Shown here: in pieces, positions 14,604-23,525 of the stretch
Layout of the letters: every line of letters begins with the position of its first letter
Position numbering within the stretch: position 1 is the stretch's first letter
Assembly (NCBI GenBank): GCA_026388275.1
Contig: JAPLKB010000062.1
Location: 1 to 32,641, forward strand
DNA length: 32,641 nucleotides
From: Pseudomonadota bacterium
GTDB taxonomy: Bacteria; Desulfobacterota; Syntrophorhabdia; Syntrophorhabdales; Syntrophorhabdaceae
Reading direction: 5' to 3'
Translations under genes and position numbers: made by a program
Notes under the pieces: generated by a model
Told to the model about the DNA's origin: nothing
The model's database searches: none
The model's input: the letters and a program-made list of their open reading frames with translations, nothing else

Positions 14604-16293
14604 CATACAAAAACCGGCTGCATACATTGCAGATGCTGCGAAATCCATCGAGGAGGGACTTGGGGTCCCGAATATCCTTGCAAGGATACTTGTCTCAAGG
14701 GGAATAATAGATGTTGACGGGGCAGATGCATTCCTGCATCCCCGACTCGATGATCTTTCAGACCCCTTTATGCTCCCTGATATGGAAAAAGGCGTGGAAA
14801 GAGTCATCAAGGCAATAACGGAAAGGCAGAAGATATGCATTTACGGTGATTATGACGCAGACGGGATTACATCCACAGCCCTCATGATAAACTTTTTTAC
14901 ACATTTAGGGCAGTCACCGGAAGTCTATTTACCCAAAAGGCAGGAAGGCTACGGACTGAATATTGAGGCAATAAACAGAATGAAGTCATTTAGCCCTGAT
15001 CTCCTGATTTGTCTTGACTGCGGTTCATCAAACCATAATGAGATTGCATTTGCAAAGGAATCAGGTATTGAAACACTTGTTATAGACCATCATGAATTAC
15101 CTGATAAAATGCCGGAAACATGTGCATTGATTAATCCGAAACGCAAAGATTCACGGTTCCCGACAAGAGAACTGGCTGCATGCGGCGTGACCTTCTTCTT
15201 CTTGTGGGCTCTCAGAAGGGTTATGCATAGCAGGGGTCTTCTGGAGAAAAATATAAATCTCAAAAAAGAACTTGACCTTGTGGCAATAGGTACTGTTGGC
15301 GACATGGTGCCGCTCATAAAAGATAATAGAATACTTGTCAAATTTGGTATTGAAAATATGAGACGGCAGCCCAGGTTATGGTTAAAAACGTTTCTTAATA
15401 AAAACCTTATAACACGCGGACATAGCATTGATGAATATGCGTTGAATTTTATTATTATACCAAGGATAAATGCAACAGGCAGGATATCCAAGCCGGAAAT
15501 AGCATTGGATTTTCTGGTTTGTAATGAAGAAAATAAGTCTGAGGCTATGCTGCTTGACCTCCAAAAAGCAAATAAAGAAAGGCAAGACAAAGAAAAATCA
15601 ATTTTAAACGAAATCGAAGGCATTGTAAACAAAGATAGTTTCTCAGAAAAAAATTCAATAGTTTTGTTTAAGAAGGATTGGCATTTAGGGGTAATTGGCA
15701 TTGTTGCACAAAAACTCGTCGAAAAATTTGGCAAACCATCTATTGTAATAACTGAAGTAAATGGCATATGGAAGGGTTCGGGCAGAGGGGGCAACGGGAT
15801 GAACCTGCTTGAAACAATAACATCCCTCTCACATTTGCTTTTAAAACATGGTGGACATAAATATGCCTGTGGCTTATCTATTTCGGAGGAGAATCTCATC
15901 CCCTTCAGGGACGCCTTCGAAGAATGTGTAACCCTCATGCCAAATAAGACAAGCAAACAATATCATGTAGATACCCATGCTGAATTTGATGAAATAACAA
16001 CCGAATTCATGGAATTTATTGAGAAGTTAGCGCCTTATGGTGTTGGTAATCCAAAACCGGATATTCTTCTGACGCCTTCTGATGTTTCAGTAATTAATCA
16101 ACGGCGTGTCAGGATCACTGATAAACATAAGAAGACATGGGATGGAATCATCCAAAACAAATATCACACTGTTCCGCAACCTAAAGTCTCTGCAATTATC
16201 GGATATCCTTTTATTAAAAAAGAAAGAGATGAAAAATTCATAAATTTCTACATAAAAGAATTCGTATTAAATGGGGATGAGGAGACTTTGTAA
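14593..16293 (+). CDS. recJ: Single-strand-specific 5'-3' exonuclease RecJ
   Basis: A DHH-family exonuclease used in recombinational and mismatch repair. The 566-residue product has motif I YGDYDADG at residues 84-91, the CLDCGSS motif, and the DHH triplet Asp165-His166-His167. It also has VGDMVPL, the RINATGRI segment, and the DHHA1 motif GSGRGGNGMN with KHGGHKYACG. A C-terminal OB-like region begins near YGVGNPKPD. Length is normal. The ATG at 14593 overlaps the pyrD stop by 11 bases; a farther-upstream in-frame start at 14560 lies deep in pyrD. No anomaly seen. Confidence 0.93.
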   Translation: MTNNIQKPAAYIADAAKSIEEGLGVPNILARILVSRGIIDVDGADAFLHPRLDDLSDPFMLPDMEKGVERVIKAITERQKICIYGDYDADGITSTALMINFFTHLGQSPEVYLPKRQEGYGLNIEAINRMKSFSPDLLICLDCGSSNHNEIAFAKESGIETLVIDHHELPDKMPETCALINPKRKDSRFPTRELAACGVTFFFLWALRRVMHSRGLLEKNINLKKELDLVAIGTVGDMVPLIKDNRILVKFGIENMRRQPRLWLKTFLNKNLITRGHSIDEYALNFIIIPRINATGRISKPEIALDFLVCNEENKSEAMLLDLQKANKERQDKEKSILNEIEGIVNKDSFSEKNSIVLFKKDWHLGVIGIVAQKLVEKFGKPSIVITEVNGIWKGSGRGGNGMNLLETITSLSHLLLKHGGHKYACGLSISEENLIPFRDAFEECVTLMPNKTSKQYHVDTHAEFDEITTEFMEFIEKLAPYGVGNPKPDILLTPSDVSVINQRRVRITDKHKKTWDGIIQNKYHTVPQPKVSAIIGYPFIKKERDEKFINFYIKEFVLNGDEETL

Positions 16294-16348
16294 AATCATG
16301 TTTTGTGAAAAAACAGTGGAATCTGATTAAATCAATAAAATTATATAA

Positions 16349-16430
16349 TGCCGAAGGCGGGACTCGAACCCGCACGAGTCTCCCCGCCACCCCCTCAAGA
16401 TGGTGTGTCTACCAATTCCACCACTTCGGC
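16349..16430 (-). tRNA. tRNA-Leu (anticodon GAG)
   Basis: On the minus strand the acceptor arms GCCGAAG (16424-16430) and CTTCGGC (16350-16356) pair, with discriminator A at 16349. The D-arm has GTGGAATTGGTAGACAC. The anticodon stem CCATC/GGTGG flanks the loop TTGAGGG with GAG at 16394-16396. A long variable arm (class II) and the T-arm GCGGGTTCGAGTCCCGC follow. The 82-base form without an encoded CCA requires CCA-adding enzyme. It lies 11 bases after secG, the usual gap-pgk-tpiA-secG-tRNA-Leu arrangement in many bacteria. Confidence 0.96.
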
Positions 16431-16441
16431 ACTTAACTTTA

Positions 16442-16729
16442 TCATTTTGTCGGTAGCCTTTCCTCAGCCTTTATAGGGGGGGGTTTCACCACATATTCCC
16501 TGTGACTGTAAAAATATGCAAGCAAAAGGCTTGTGACCATAAATATTATAACGGTAGCTGTTGTTAATTTTGTCATAAAACCGCTTGAGCCGGAACTGCC
16601 GAATAACGTTTGACTTGAACCGCCGCCAAAAGCCGCTCCTATCTCAGAACCCCTCCCTGTCTGCAAAAGCACAATAAGGATCAAGGCTATTGTTACAATC
16701 ACATGAATAACTGCTATTGCTATCAGCAT
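16442..16729 (-). CDS. secG: Protein translocase subunit SecG
   Basis: A small inner-membrane subunit of the SecYEG translocon that assists preprotein export. The 95 residues hold two transmembrane helices (about 2-22 and 52-72) around the conserved cytoplasmic loop VLLQTGRGSEIGAAFGGG (18 residues) and SQTLFGSSGS. Its start codon overlaps the tpiA stop by one base (TAATG), so it is translationally coupled to the glycolytic operon. Confidence 0.95.
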   Translation of the reverse strand: MLIAIAVIHVIVTIALILIVLLQTGRGSEIGAAFGGGSSQTLFGSSGSSGFMTKLTTATVIIFMVTSLLLAYFYSHREYVVKPPPIKAEERLPTK

Positions 16730-17484
16730 TATTTTTTCTCCGATACTTTCTTTATTATACCAACAAATTCTTCACTTTTCAAGGATGCTCCACCAACAAG
16801 AGCCCCGTCTATGTCTTTCATTTCTATCAAATCGCTGACATTTTGCTGTGTTACGCTGCCTCCATATAATATTTTTACATTTTTACATGTATCACCGTAC
16901 ATGTCTCCAAGAATATTTCGTATAAACTCATGAACTTCTTCCGCTTCTGCCGGAGTAGCATTTTTTCCGGTACCTATTGCCCATACAGGTTCATAGGCTA
17001 TCACAATATTATCCATACTGTCTATACCATTAAGCGCTTTCTTAACCTGAATTCCCACTACAAACTCAGTAACACCTTTTTCTCTCTCAGCATCAGTTTC
17101 ACCAACACATATAATTGGCTTAAGACCGACAGCAAGACTTTTCTTTGTCTTTAAATTTACCCATTCGTCTGTTTCATTAAAATATTTTCTTCTCTCGGAA
17201 TGCCCTATGATAACATAGGAACAGCCAACATCTTTAATCATGGCTTCTGACACTTCGCCGGTATATGCACCCTTCTCCTCATAAAACATATTTTGTGCAG
17301 CAAGTTTTACATGAGAACCTTTTATTGTTTCGTAAACAGCATGCAATGCGGTAAACGGCGGAGACAGTACAACCTCTCCCCCCTTAACTCCATCAGTACC
17401 TTGCATTATGGCCTTTGACAGATTTACAGCCTCGCTGATTATATTATTCATCTTCCAGTTGCCTGCTACCATCCACCCTCTCAT
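16729..17484 (-). CDS. tpiA: Triosephosphate isomerase
   Basis: Interconverts dihydroxyacetone phosphate and glyceraldehyde 3-phosphate. The TIM barrel shows AGNWKMN with the catalytic Lys, IIGHSERR with the catalytic His, [11 protein letters not shown] with the catalytic Glu, and the phosphate-binding ILYGGSV. The start at 17484 gives 251 residues and overlaps the pgk stop as ATGA. The in-frame ATG at 17496 would add four residues inside pgk. Second-to-last protein of the gap-pgk-tpiA-secG operon. Confidence 0.95.
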   Translation of the reverse strand: MRGWMVAGNWKMNNIISEAVNLSKAIMQGTDGVKGGEVVLSPPFTALHAVYETIKGSHVKLAAQNMFYEEKGAYTGEVSEAMIKDVGCSYVIIGHSERRKYFNETDEWVNLKTKKSLAVGLKPIICVGETDAEREKGVTEFVVGIQVKKALNGIDSMDNIVIAYEPVWAIGTGKNATPAEAEEVHEFIRNILGDMYGDTCKNVKILYGGSVTQQNVSDLIEMKDIDGALVGGASLKSEEFVGIIKKVSEKK

Positions 17485-18674
17485 GAGGCACCGCATGATT
17501 TTTCAAGAGCCTCAACTGCAGGCATGGTTTTTCCTTCAAGAAGTTCTAAAAATGCCCCTCCCCCGGTAGATATGTAAGACATCTTCATACTCTCACCTGC
17601 ACGGTGGACTGCCACATCAGTGTCACCGCCGCCGACAATAGTAAGTGCATGGGCATTTGCTACATAAGTCACCATGGCAAAGGTTCCTCTGCTGAAGGGG
17701 TCGAGTTCAAACATACCCATAGGACCGTTCCATACTATGGTTTTTGCATCCTGAAGCGCTTCAGAAAAAAGCGATGTTGTGGCAGGTCCGATGTCGAGAC
17801 CCATCCAATCCTTTGGTATCTCCTGTACTGTACAAATCTTTACCTCAGCATCAGCTGCCGCTCTTTCTGCTATTACGCAATCAACGGGCAGATAAAACTT
17901 AACCTTTTTGTTTTGAGCTTTATTAATAATATCTCTTGCCATATCAAGCATGTTTTCTTCGCATATGGACTTGCCGATTTCATTTCCCAAAGCCTTTAAG
18001 AAAGTAAAGGCCATACCGCCGCCGACAATCAGTTTGTCCACTTTTTCTATAAGTTTTTCAAGAACACCTATTTTGTCCGAAACTTTTGCACCTCCGATAA
18101 TTGCCACAAGGGGTCTTATCGGGTTCCCCATCGCCTTATCGAAATAATCCAGTTCGTTTCGCATGAGAAAGCCTGCAGCACACACTTTAACAAATTCTGT
18201 AATTGCAGCATTTGATGCTGCTTTCCTGTGCGATACTGCAAAAGCATCATCAACATATACATCACATAGCCTGGCAAGTTGAGATGCAAATTCACTGTCA
18301 TTTTTTTCTTCACCAACATAGAACCTGAGATTTTCGAGGAGGATTACGTTTCCTTCCTTCATCTCCGATACCGCCTTCTCAACCTCACTGCCTATACAGT
18401 CATCAAGAAACAAAACATCTTTCTGGAGCAGCCTTGAAAGTCTTTTTGCAGCGGCCTTTAAAGAAAATTCTTCGCTTTTCTTGCCTTTTGGTCTGCCCAG
18501 GTGGGATCCTATAATTACCTTTGCATTCTCATCAAGCGCATAATTTATTGTCGGCAGATGTGCGCGTATTCGTGCATCGTCGGTAATATTCCCGTACTCA
18601 TCCATGGGCACATTAAAATCTACCCGGATGAAAACTCTTTTGCCTTTTATATCAATCTGATCTATGTATTTCAT
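17481..18674 (-). CDS. pgk: Phosphoglycerate kinase
   Basis: Transfers phosphate between 1,3-bisphosphoglycerate and ADP. The N-terminal substrate domain has [12 protein letters not shown] and GSHLGRPKG. The C-terminal nucleotide domain has [38 protein letters not shown] and [12 protein letters not shown]. At 397 residues it is full length. It is separated from gap by 81 bases that hold a strong hairpin, and overlaps tpiA by 4 bases. Confidence 0.96.
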   Translation of the reverse strand: MKYIDQIDIKGKRVFIRVDFNVPMDEYGNITDDARIRAHLPTINYALDENAKVIIGSHLGRPKGKKSEEFSLKAAAKRLSRLLQKDVLFLDDCIGSEVEKAVSEMKEGNVILLENLRFYVGEEKNDSEFASQLARLCDVYVDDAFAVSHRKAASNAAITEFVKVCAAGFLMRNELDYFDKAMGNPIRPLVAIIGGAKVSDKIGVLEKLIEKVDKLIVGGGMAFTFLKALGNEIGKSICEENMLDMARDIINKAQNKKVKFYLPVDCVIAERAAADAEVKICTVQEIPKDWMGLDIGPATTSLFSEALQDAKTIVWNGPMGMFELDPFSRGTFAMVTYVANAHALTIVGGGDTDVAVHRAGESMKMSYISTGGGAFLELLEGKTMPAVEALEKSCGAS

Positions 18675-18702
18675 GTGTCACCCTGTCCTTTTTAAGGTGA
18701 AC

Positions 18703-18748
18703 GGATAAAGAAACAAGGATAAATATTTAACGCTTTGTTTCTTTATCC
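18703..18748 (-). promoter_or_regulatory. Hairpin in the gap-pgk intercistronic region
   Basis: GGATAAAGAAACAA (18703-18716) pairs perfectly with TTGTTTCTTTATCC (18735-18748), giving a 14-base stem with an 18-base loop. No T tract follows in the direction of transcription. It is therefore more likely an mRNA stabiliser or processing site setting relative gap and pgk levels than a full terminator. Confidence 0.6.
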
Positions 18749-18755
18749 TGTTTTG

Positions 18756-19754
18756 CTATTTCATGATATAAGAAAGAAGCTCAAGCATTCTGTTCGAAAA
18801 ACCCCATTCGTTATCGTACCATGACAGCACTTTTATCATATTGCCGCCAATAACGGTCGTGTTCGCAGTATCGACTATTGAAGAATGCGGGTTGCCGTTG
18901 AAATCGCATGAAACAAGAGGTTCGTCGGAACAGAGGAGTATCCCTTTCATAGAGCCTTCTGCGTATTCCCTAAATTTGTTATTCAATTCTTCCTTCGTTG
19001 TGCTCTTCGATAACATAGCTACAAAATCAACAATAGAAACGTTTGGCGTCGGGACTCTGATTGCCAGACCATCAAGCTTCCCCTTCAATTCAGGTATAAC
19101 CTCGGATATTGCCTTTGCAGCACCGGTTGTCGTCGGTATCATTGAAAGGGCTGCTGCACGTGCTCTGCGCAAATCCTTATGGGGCTCATCAAGCACAACC
19201 TGGTCGTTTGTATAAGAATGAATGGTGGTCATGAGTCCCCTTTCAATACCGTACTCTTTCTGCAGTATTTTTGTAATAGGCGCCAGACAGTTTGTAGTAC
19301 ATGATCCCATGGATATTACATGATGTTTTGACTTATCGTAAACTTCCTGGTTTACTCCCAGAACAAACGTCACATCAGGGTTTTTCGCAGGCGCAGATAT
19401 TACAACCTTTTTTGCGCCTGCTTTTAAATGCTTCTCGGCCCCTTCCCTATCTGTAAATTTCCCTGTACTCTCAAGAACTGCATCAACACCAAGTTCTTTC
19501 CATGGGAGTGTTTCAGGCTCCCGTATGGCATATGTTTTTATTTCCTTTCCATTCACCACAATTGCACCGTCTTTTGCTTTTACCTCAGCATCCATAGTAC
19601 CGTGTACAGAATCATATTTCAGAAGGTGTGCAAGAGTTTTTGCATCCGTAATATCGTTTATTGCCACAAACTCAACATCTTTATTTTTATAGCCTGCCCT
19701 GAAAACAAGTCTTCCAATCCTTCCGAAACCGTTTATCGCTATCTTTACGGACAT
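18756..19754 (-). CDS. gap: Type I glyceraldehyde-3-phosphate dehydrogenase
   Basis: Oxidises and phosphorylates glyceraldehyde 3-phosphate with NAD+. It has GFGRIGRLVFRA for NAD binding and NDITDAKTLAHLLKYDSVHG. The catalytic Cys lies in SMGSCTTNCLAP and the His follows in TTIHSYTNDQ. The C-terminus is SWYDNEWGFSNRM. The 332-residue length is standard. First gene of the glycolytic operon, with an AGAGGAGG ribosome binding site and a plausible sigma-70 promoter at 19789-19818. The Asp in the early loop suggests NAD rather than NADP preference. Confidence 0.97.
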   Translation of the reverse strand: MSVKIAINGFGRIGRLVFRAGYKNKDVEFVAINDITDAKTLAHLLKYDSVHGTMDAEVKAKDGAIVVNGKEIKTYAIREPETLPWKELGVDAVLESTGKFTDREGAEKHLKAGAKKVVISAPAKNPDVTFVLGVNQEVYDKSKHHVISMGSCTTNCLAPITKILQKEYGIERGLMTTIHSYTNDQVVLDEPHKDLRRARAAALSMIPTTTGAAKAISEVIPELKGKLDGLAIRVPTPNVSIVDFVAMLSKSTTKEELNNKFREYAEGSMKGILLCSDEPLVSCDFNGNPHSSIVDTANTTVIGGNMIKVLSWYDNEWGFSNRMLELLSYIMK

Positions 19755-19788
19755 ATAAACCTCCTCTTGTTTGTTTAAATCGCATTAA

Positions 19789-19818
19789 ATACTAATCATA
19801 AGGCAGTAACCTTGTCAA
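19789..19818 (-). promoter_or_regulatory. Putative promoter of the gap operon
   Basis: Minus-strand TTGACA at 19813-19818 and TAGTAT at 19789-19794 with an 18-base spacer, 34 bases before the gap start codon. Confidence 0.6.
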
Positions 19819-20014
19819 TCAATTTTTAGTTATCTGAAAAGCCGGCAAAATTCAGATTAACCTAATAATGCATTTGCAGCAAATATCCTAATTAAGGCTT
19901 TCTTGTTAGTTCTTATTCTCCTCTGTAAAAGTAATTTTTTCTTTGTTCATCCGGCTTGGCATGGTAAACTTTCTCCGTATTTTTTGTTTCTCCTTATTGT
20001 ATGGGAACACGGGG

Positions 20015-20043
20015 TTGACTATTTGGAACATTTTTATTTTATT
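20015..20043 (+). promoter_or_regulatory. Putative promoter of the SDR gene
   Basis: TTGACT at 20015-20020 and TTTATT at 20038-20043 with a 17-base spacer, about 80 bases before the chosen ATG. Read by eye. Confidence 0.5.
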
Positions 20044-20123
20044 GAAATATATGTTTTTCTTAGGAAACGATTAGTGATAAATGAATTATTCAGAATATGA
20101 TAGAAAACCAAAGAGGTGAATTG

Positions 20124-20879
20124 ATGAGTTCAAAAGATTCTATGCATTTAAGCGGACATACGGCATTGATCACAGGAGCTGGTCAGGGGATCGGCGAGGC
20201 CTGCGCAGAAGTATTTGCAGAAAGAGGCGCCAACCTTATCCTGCTCGACAAAAACAGGAAAACACTTCCTCGCGTAGCCGACAGGATAGCCTCAAAAGGG
20301 GGAAAAGTGCTTGCGCATATCATAGATCTTACCCGTACTGCTTCGCTTCAAAAATTAATAGAAGAGCTGAAGGTAGAAAAAACGATAGATATACTGGTAA
20401 ATAATGCCGGGTTTGATAGGCCCGGCATAACAGCAAAAATAGACAAAAAGGACCTCAATACTGTTATGGGGATACATATAGACGTACCCTTTCTCCTGAC
20501 AAAATGGCTCCTTCCGCAAATGCGCGCCAGCAGATGGGGACGAATCATCAACATAAGTTCTGTCTACGGCGTCTCCGGAGCAAAGGGGGAAGCTGCTTAT
20601 TGTACTGCAAAGGCAGGCATTATCGGACTGACAAAAACTACGGCGAGAGAGGCAGGAGCAGACGGCGTAACGGTAAATGCTATTGTGCCGGGGCTCATCC
20701 GTACACCGCCGATGATCAAATTACCGGACAAGTATAAACAGCCTATACTTGATCAAACCCTGCTGGGACGCATGGGGGAACCCGAAGAGGTAGCCAGGGT
20801 AATTGCTTTCCTTGCATCTGATGACTCATCGTACATAACAGGAACAACCATTACAGTCTCAGGAGGTTGGGGGATATAA
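20124..20879 (+). CDS. Short-chain dehydrogenase/reductase (FabG-like)
   Basis: A classical SDR oxidoreductase of 251 residues using NAD(P)H. The cofactor motif TGAGQGIGEA is at residues 17-26, with NNAG in the central strand. The catalytic set is Ser146, Tyr159 and Lys163 (YCTAK), with Asn further upstream. NAIVPGLIRT and a C-terminal GTTITVSGGWGI follow. This layout suits a 3-oxoacyl-ACP or 3-hydroxyacyl-CoA type reductase, but the substrate is not determined. The start at 20124 has an AGAGGTGA ribosome binding site; ATG at 20097 is in frame but lacks one. Its 3' end overlaps the convergent DUF523 gene by 21 bases. Confidence 0.9.
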   Translation: MSSKDSMHLSGHTALITGAGQGIGEACAEVFAERGANLILLDKNRKTLPRVADRIASKGGKVLAHIIDLTRTASLQKLIEELKVEKTIDILVNNAGFDRPGITAKIDKKDLNTVMGIHIDVPFLLTKWLLPQMRASRWGRIINISSVYGVSGAKGEAAYCTAKAGIIGLTKTTAREAGADGVTVNAIVPGLIRTPPMIKLPDKYKQPILDQTLLGRMGEPEEVARVIAFLASDDSSYITGTTITVSGGWGI

Positions 20880-21431
20880 AAACCGGGAGCTGCCTTTTTG
20901 AAGAAATTCCTGCCATCCGCTTAATACAAATACTCGTTCAATAAAGCTTTCCCGGAGGGACTTATCTTTGAGACTATCATCGTCAACAACAGGAACAAGG
21001 GGGAACTTTTTTATAAAAGCAGCAGCGAAAATACCGACGCCCTTTCCGTCTACATTCCCTTTTTCGGTAAAAACTTTAACACCCTGCAAACCGGAACTTG
21101 GAGACCTGCTCTTGAAGATAAAACCGCAGATTCCTTCCTGTGCAAGCTTGTTCAGCCTTTCTTCAGCCCACTTTTTCATCCCCTCAGTATGATCTATGCC
21201 TGTGCGAACCGTTACAAGGCGTGGGGATAACGGATCACCTACAAGGTTCATGGCCTCCCTGGGAACAGGAAGACCGTATCCGACCTCCGGACATATTGAA
21301 ACCCATTGGAAAAACCGGCCCAGGATATCTGTGATATAATGATCGTGTCTGTGCCCGCCGTCATATCTGACATTCTCTCCAAGAAGACAGGGGCTGATAC
21401 CGATCTTTATCTTATCCACATTCAGGTTCAT
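20859..21431 (-). CDS. DUF523 family protein
   Basis: A 190-residue protein of uncharacterised family DUF523. Seen here are the hallmark start GISPCLLGENVRYDGG and CPEVGYGLPVPREAM. Next come RLVTVRTGIDHTEGM, FKSRSPSSGLQGVKVF and a C-terminal SFIERVF. The conserved Cys residues of SPCLLG and CPEVG could bind a metal or cluster, but no function is established from sequence. It overlaps the end of the nitroreductase gene by 20 bases, so the two are coupled. The 3' end runs 21 bases into the convergent SDR gene. Confidence 0.85.
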   Translation of the reverse strand: MNLNVDKIKIGISPCLLGENVRYDGGHRHDHYITDILGRFFQWVSICPEVGYGLPVPREAMNLVGDPLSPRLVTVRTGIDHTEGMKKWAEERLNKLAQEGICGFIFKSRSPSSGLQGVKVFTEKGNVDGKGVGIFAAAFIKKFPLVPVVDDDSLKDKSLRESFIERVFVLSGWQEFLQKGSSRFLYPPTS

Positions 21432-21948
21432 TATAATTATTGTACCTGATTTTCCGATAATTCAGGCTGCTTTTTGGAACAGTTTTTCTTGTTTCATCAG
21501 GCCAGCCAATACTGATTATCGATTCCACATTGATATTTTCGGGTATGCCCAATATCTCCTGTATGTATTTCTCAGACGTTTTATCTATACTATAGTTTCG
21601 TTTCCTTATCTGTATCCAGCAGTTGCCCAATCCCAAAGATTCTGCCGTCAGTTGAACCAGTATTGACGCAATAGAACAATCTTCAACCCATACATCGGAT
21701 TTTGAGCTGTCTGCACATACCACTATCCCCAGTGGTGCTTTTTCCAGGAAACCGGCTCCGTATTCCTTGGCCTTTGACAGTTTTGACAACAGCTCGGGCT
21801 TGTCTACAAAAATAAATTCCCAGGGCCTGTTGTTCAGCGAGGATGGAGATCTGAGCAATGTCTCGATAAGTAAATCAAGAGATGCTTTATCAATGGTTTT
21901 ATTTGTGTATTTACGGATACTCCTACGCTTGCGTAAAAGGTCTATCAT
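21412..21948 (-). CDS. Nitroreductase-family flavoprotein
   Basis: An FMN-dependent nitroreductase-fold oxidoreductase, 178 residues. Motifs seen are RRSIRKYTNKTID at the start (FMN phosphate contacts) and SPSSLNNRPWEFIFV. The ASILVQLTAESLGLGNCWI helix (19 residues) and the C-terminal IISIGWPDE complete the fold. Members reduce nitroaromatics, quinones or other acceptors; the native substrate here is unknown. Strong CAGGAGG ribosome binding site, with a TATAAT-type -10 box upstream at 21977-21982. First gene of a two-gene operon with DUF523. Confidence 0.9.
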   Translation of the reverse strand: MIDLLRKRRSIRKYTNKTIDKASLDLLIETLLRSPSSLNNRPWEFIFVDKPELLSKLSKAKEYGAGFLEKAPLGIVVCADSSKSDVWVEDCSIASILVQLTAESLGLGNCWIQIRKRNYSIDKTSEKYIQEILGIPENINVESIISIGWPDETRKTVPKSSLNYRKIRYNNYNEPECG

Positions 21949-21976
21949 AAAAACCTCCTGTATATCTTCTGCGTAA

Positions 21977-21982
21977 ATTATA
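21977..21982 (-). promoter_or_regulatory. -10 box for nitroreductase-DUF523
   Basis: A consensus TATAAT on the minus strand, about 30 bases before the nitroreductase start. No good -35 hexamer is seen at normal spacing. Confidence 0.4.
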
Positions 21983-22076
21983 CTAATTTAATCCTATAAA
22001 AAGTAAAATATAAATTACTGATATCGCAAATAACCGGGGTGATGTATTTTGCAATGAAAAGGCAGCTGCTTACATG

Positions 22077-22105
22077 TTGACATCAATGTATCTGTGTATT
22101 ACCTT
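22077..22105 (+). promoter_or_regulatory. Putative promoter of desulfoferrodoxin
   Basis: TTGACA at 22077-22082 with TACCTT at 22100-22105 (17-base spacer). The -35 is perfect and the -10 is weak. I see no obvious PerR-type operator. Confidence 0.4.
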
Positions 22106-22161
22106 CATAGAATCAGTTGCAGTTTAATGAATGTTCATATTAAAAATAAGGAGGTTTTATC

Positions 22162-22533
22162 ATGGCAGAGAAGTTAGAGATATATAAATGTGAAATGTGC
22201 GGGAATATTGTTGAAGTTATCCATGCCGGTAAGGGCGAGCTTGTTTGCTGCAACAAGCCGATGATGCTCATGAAGGAAAATACTGTCGATGCCTCCCGCG
22301 AGAAACATGTCCCGGTTATTGAAAAAACACAGGATGGTATCATGGTGAAAGTAGGAAGTGTAGCTCATCCTATGGAAGAAAAGCACTATATAGAGTGGAT
22401 TGAAATTATTGTAGACGGAAAGGCTTACCGTCAATTCCTGTCCCCTGGAGGCGCCCCTGAAGCTTTCTTTGCCGTAAAGGGCGGAGATGTAACAGCAAGG
22501 GAATATTGCAATATGCACGGCCTTTGGAAATAA
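22162..22533 (+). CDS. dfx: Desulfoferrodoxin (superoxide reductase)
   Basis: Reduces superoxide to hydrogen peroxide without making oxygen, protecting anaerobes. This is the two-iron form, 123 residues. The N-terminal desulforedoxin site has Cys10, Cys13, Cys29 and Cys30. The superoxide-reductase site has His49, His69 and His75, then Cys116 and His119 in the C-terminal YCNMHGLW. Glu47 precedes the first His as in active enzymes. Strong AAGGAGG ribosome binding site. Rubrerythrin follows 158 bases downstream and would remove the peroxide produced, so the two form a functional pathway. Confidence 0.96.
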   Translation: MAEKLEIYKCEMCGNIVEVIHAGKGELVCCNKPMMLMKENTVDASREKHVPVIEKTQDGIMVKVGSVAHPMEEKHYIEWIEIIVDGKAYRQFLSPGGAPEAFFAVKGGDVTAREYCNMHGLWK

Positions 22534-22550
22534 ACCACCTCGCGGCAAGC

Positions 22551-22598
22551 CACGGGATATCAAAGGTGAGATAACAATATGAGATAAATTATCCCGTG
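22551..22598 (+). promoter_or_regulatory. Hairpin between desulfoferrodoxin and rubrerythrin
   Basis: CACGGGATA (22551-22559) pairs with TATCCCGTG (22590-22598) across a 30-base loop. No T tract follows; it may moderate read-through between the two genes. Confidence 0.4.
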
Positions 22599-22691
22599 AT
22601 AAATTGCGGGCCAATCATCTCTAAGCACACTTCGTGGTATGGACCCAAGGGGCAATCATAGTGTTCAATTAATTTAAGGGAGGACAGCTAC

Positions 22692-23267
22692 ATGAAAAGC
22701 TTAAAAGGAACAGAAACCGAGAAAAACCTGCTTAAGGCTTTTTCCGGTGAATCGCAGGCAAGAAACAGATATACCTATTTCTCTTCCCAGGCAAAAAAAG
22801 AAGGATATGAACAGATATCCTGGATTTTTTCAGATACAGCCGACAATGAAAAGGAACACGCAAAACGATTTTTCAGTTTCCTTCAAGGCGGCGATGTAGA
22901 GATTACTGCAACATTTCCTGCAGGCGTCATTGGAAGCACAATAGAGAATCTTAAAGAAGCTGCCGCAGGTGAAAATCTTGAATATACAACATTGTATCCT
23001 GAGTTTGCCAATGTTGCCGAAAAAGAAGGATTCGACGAAATAGCGGCTGTAATCAGGGCAATAACAACCGTTGAACAGGGACATGAAAAGAGATATCTTG
23101 CTCTTCTTAATAATATTGATAAAAACCAGGTATTTAAGAGAGATAAGGTTGTTAAGTGGAGATGCAGAAATTGCGGATATATTCATGAGGGGATGGAGGC
23201 ACCGAAAGAGTGTCCTGCCTGTGCCCATCCGATGGCACATTATGAACTAATGGCTGAAAACTATTAG
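22692..23267 (+). CDS. rbr: Rubrerythrin
   Basis: A peroxidase that reduces hydrogen peroxide to water in anaerobes. The 191-residue protein has the ferritin-like diiron helices: GESQARNRYTYF, DNEKEHAKRFF, FANVAEKEGFDEIAAVIRAI (20 residues) and VEQGHEKRY. A C-terminal rubredoxin-like domain has CRNCGYIHEG and CPACAHP with its four Cys iron ligands. Order and length are classical. An AGGGAGGA ribosome binding site is present. Placement after desulfoferrodoxin indicates a shared oxidative-stress role. Confidence 0.96.
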   Translation: MKSLKGTETEKNLLKAFSGESQARNRYTYFSSQAKKEGYEQISWIFSDTADNEKEHAKRFFSFLQGGDVEITATFPAGVIGSTIENLKEAAAGENLEYTTLYPEFANVAEKEGFDEIAAVIRAITTVEQGHEKRYLALLNNIDKNQVFKRDKVVKWRCRNCGYIHEGMEAPKECPACAHPMAHYELMAENY

Positions 23268-23292
23268 ATAAAATAAGGAATCTATAATTCGG

Positions 23293-23335
23293 GGGTCAGA
23301 AAATTTGTTTGAGATTTCATTCAAATTCTGACTCC
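23293..23335. terminator. Stem-loop after rubrerythrin, terminator-like
   Basis: GTCAGAAAATTTG near 23296 pairs with CAAATTCTGAC near 23321-23332 (two-base bulge), extended by flanking G and C runs. No strong T tract follows. The stem GTCAGAATTTG is like intergenic repeats known from deltaproteobacteria, so it may be a repeat copy. Confidence 0.45.
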
Positions 23336-23525
23336 TGAAATCTATGCTGCCGCAGTTTTTGCCTTTTACATAGAATTCCTCCTGTCATTGATAATAATAA
23401 TCCCATATTTTTGATTAAGACAAGTAACGGTGTCGGGTTATTCCCGGCAAACACGCTCATTACGCTTAAGGCGGCAATTATCCTGTTTATTATTACCGGT
23501 CGAATGCATTACAATATAGAGCACT

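Larger units (their letters stand above)
19755..20123. other. Divergent promoter region between gap and the SDR gene
   Basis: No gene. It holds the minus-strand gap promoter and the plus-strand SDR promoter (annotated separately). The rest is AT-rich with no clear operator or riboswitch fold visible to me. Confidence 0.6.

Noticed and set aside
15090-15956. Minus-strand frame of 288 codons inside recJ
   Set aside because: It lies entirely antisense to recJ, whose DHH and DHHA1 motifs are intact; no ribosome binding site or recognisable product.
23340-23520. Minus-strand frame reading as a short hydrophobic peptide (ALSVMSVFAGNNPTP...)
   Set aside because: It looks slightly protein-like but has no start codon or ribosome binding site and I could not place it in a family; too weak to annotate.
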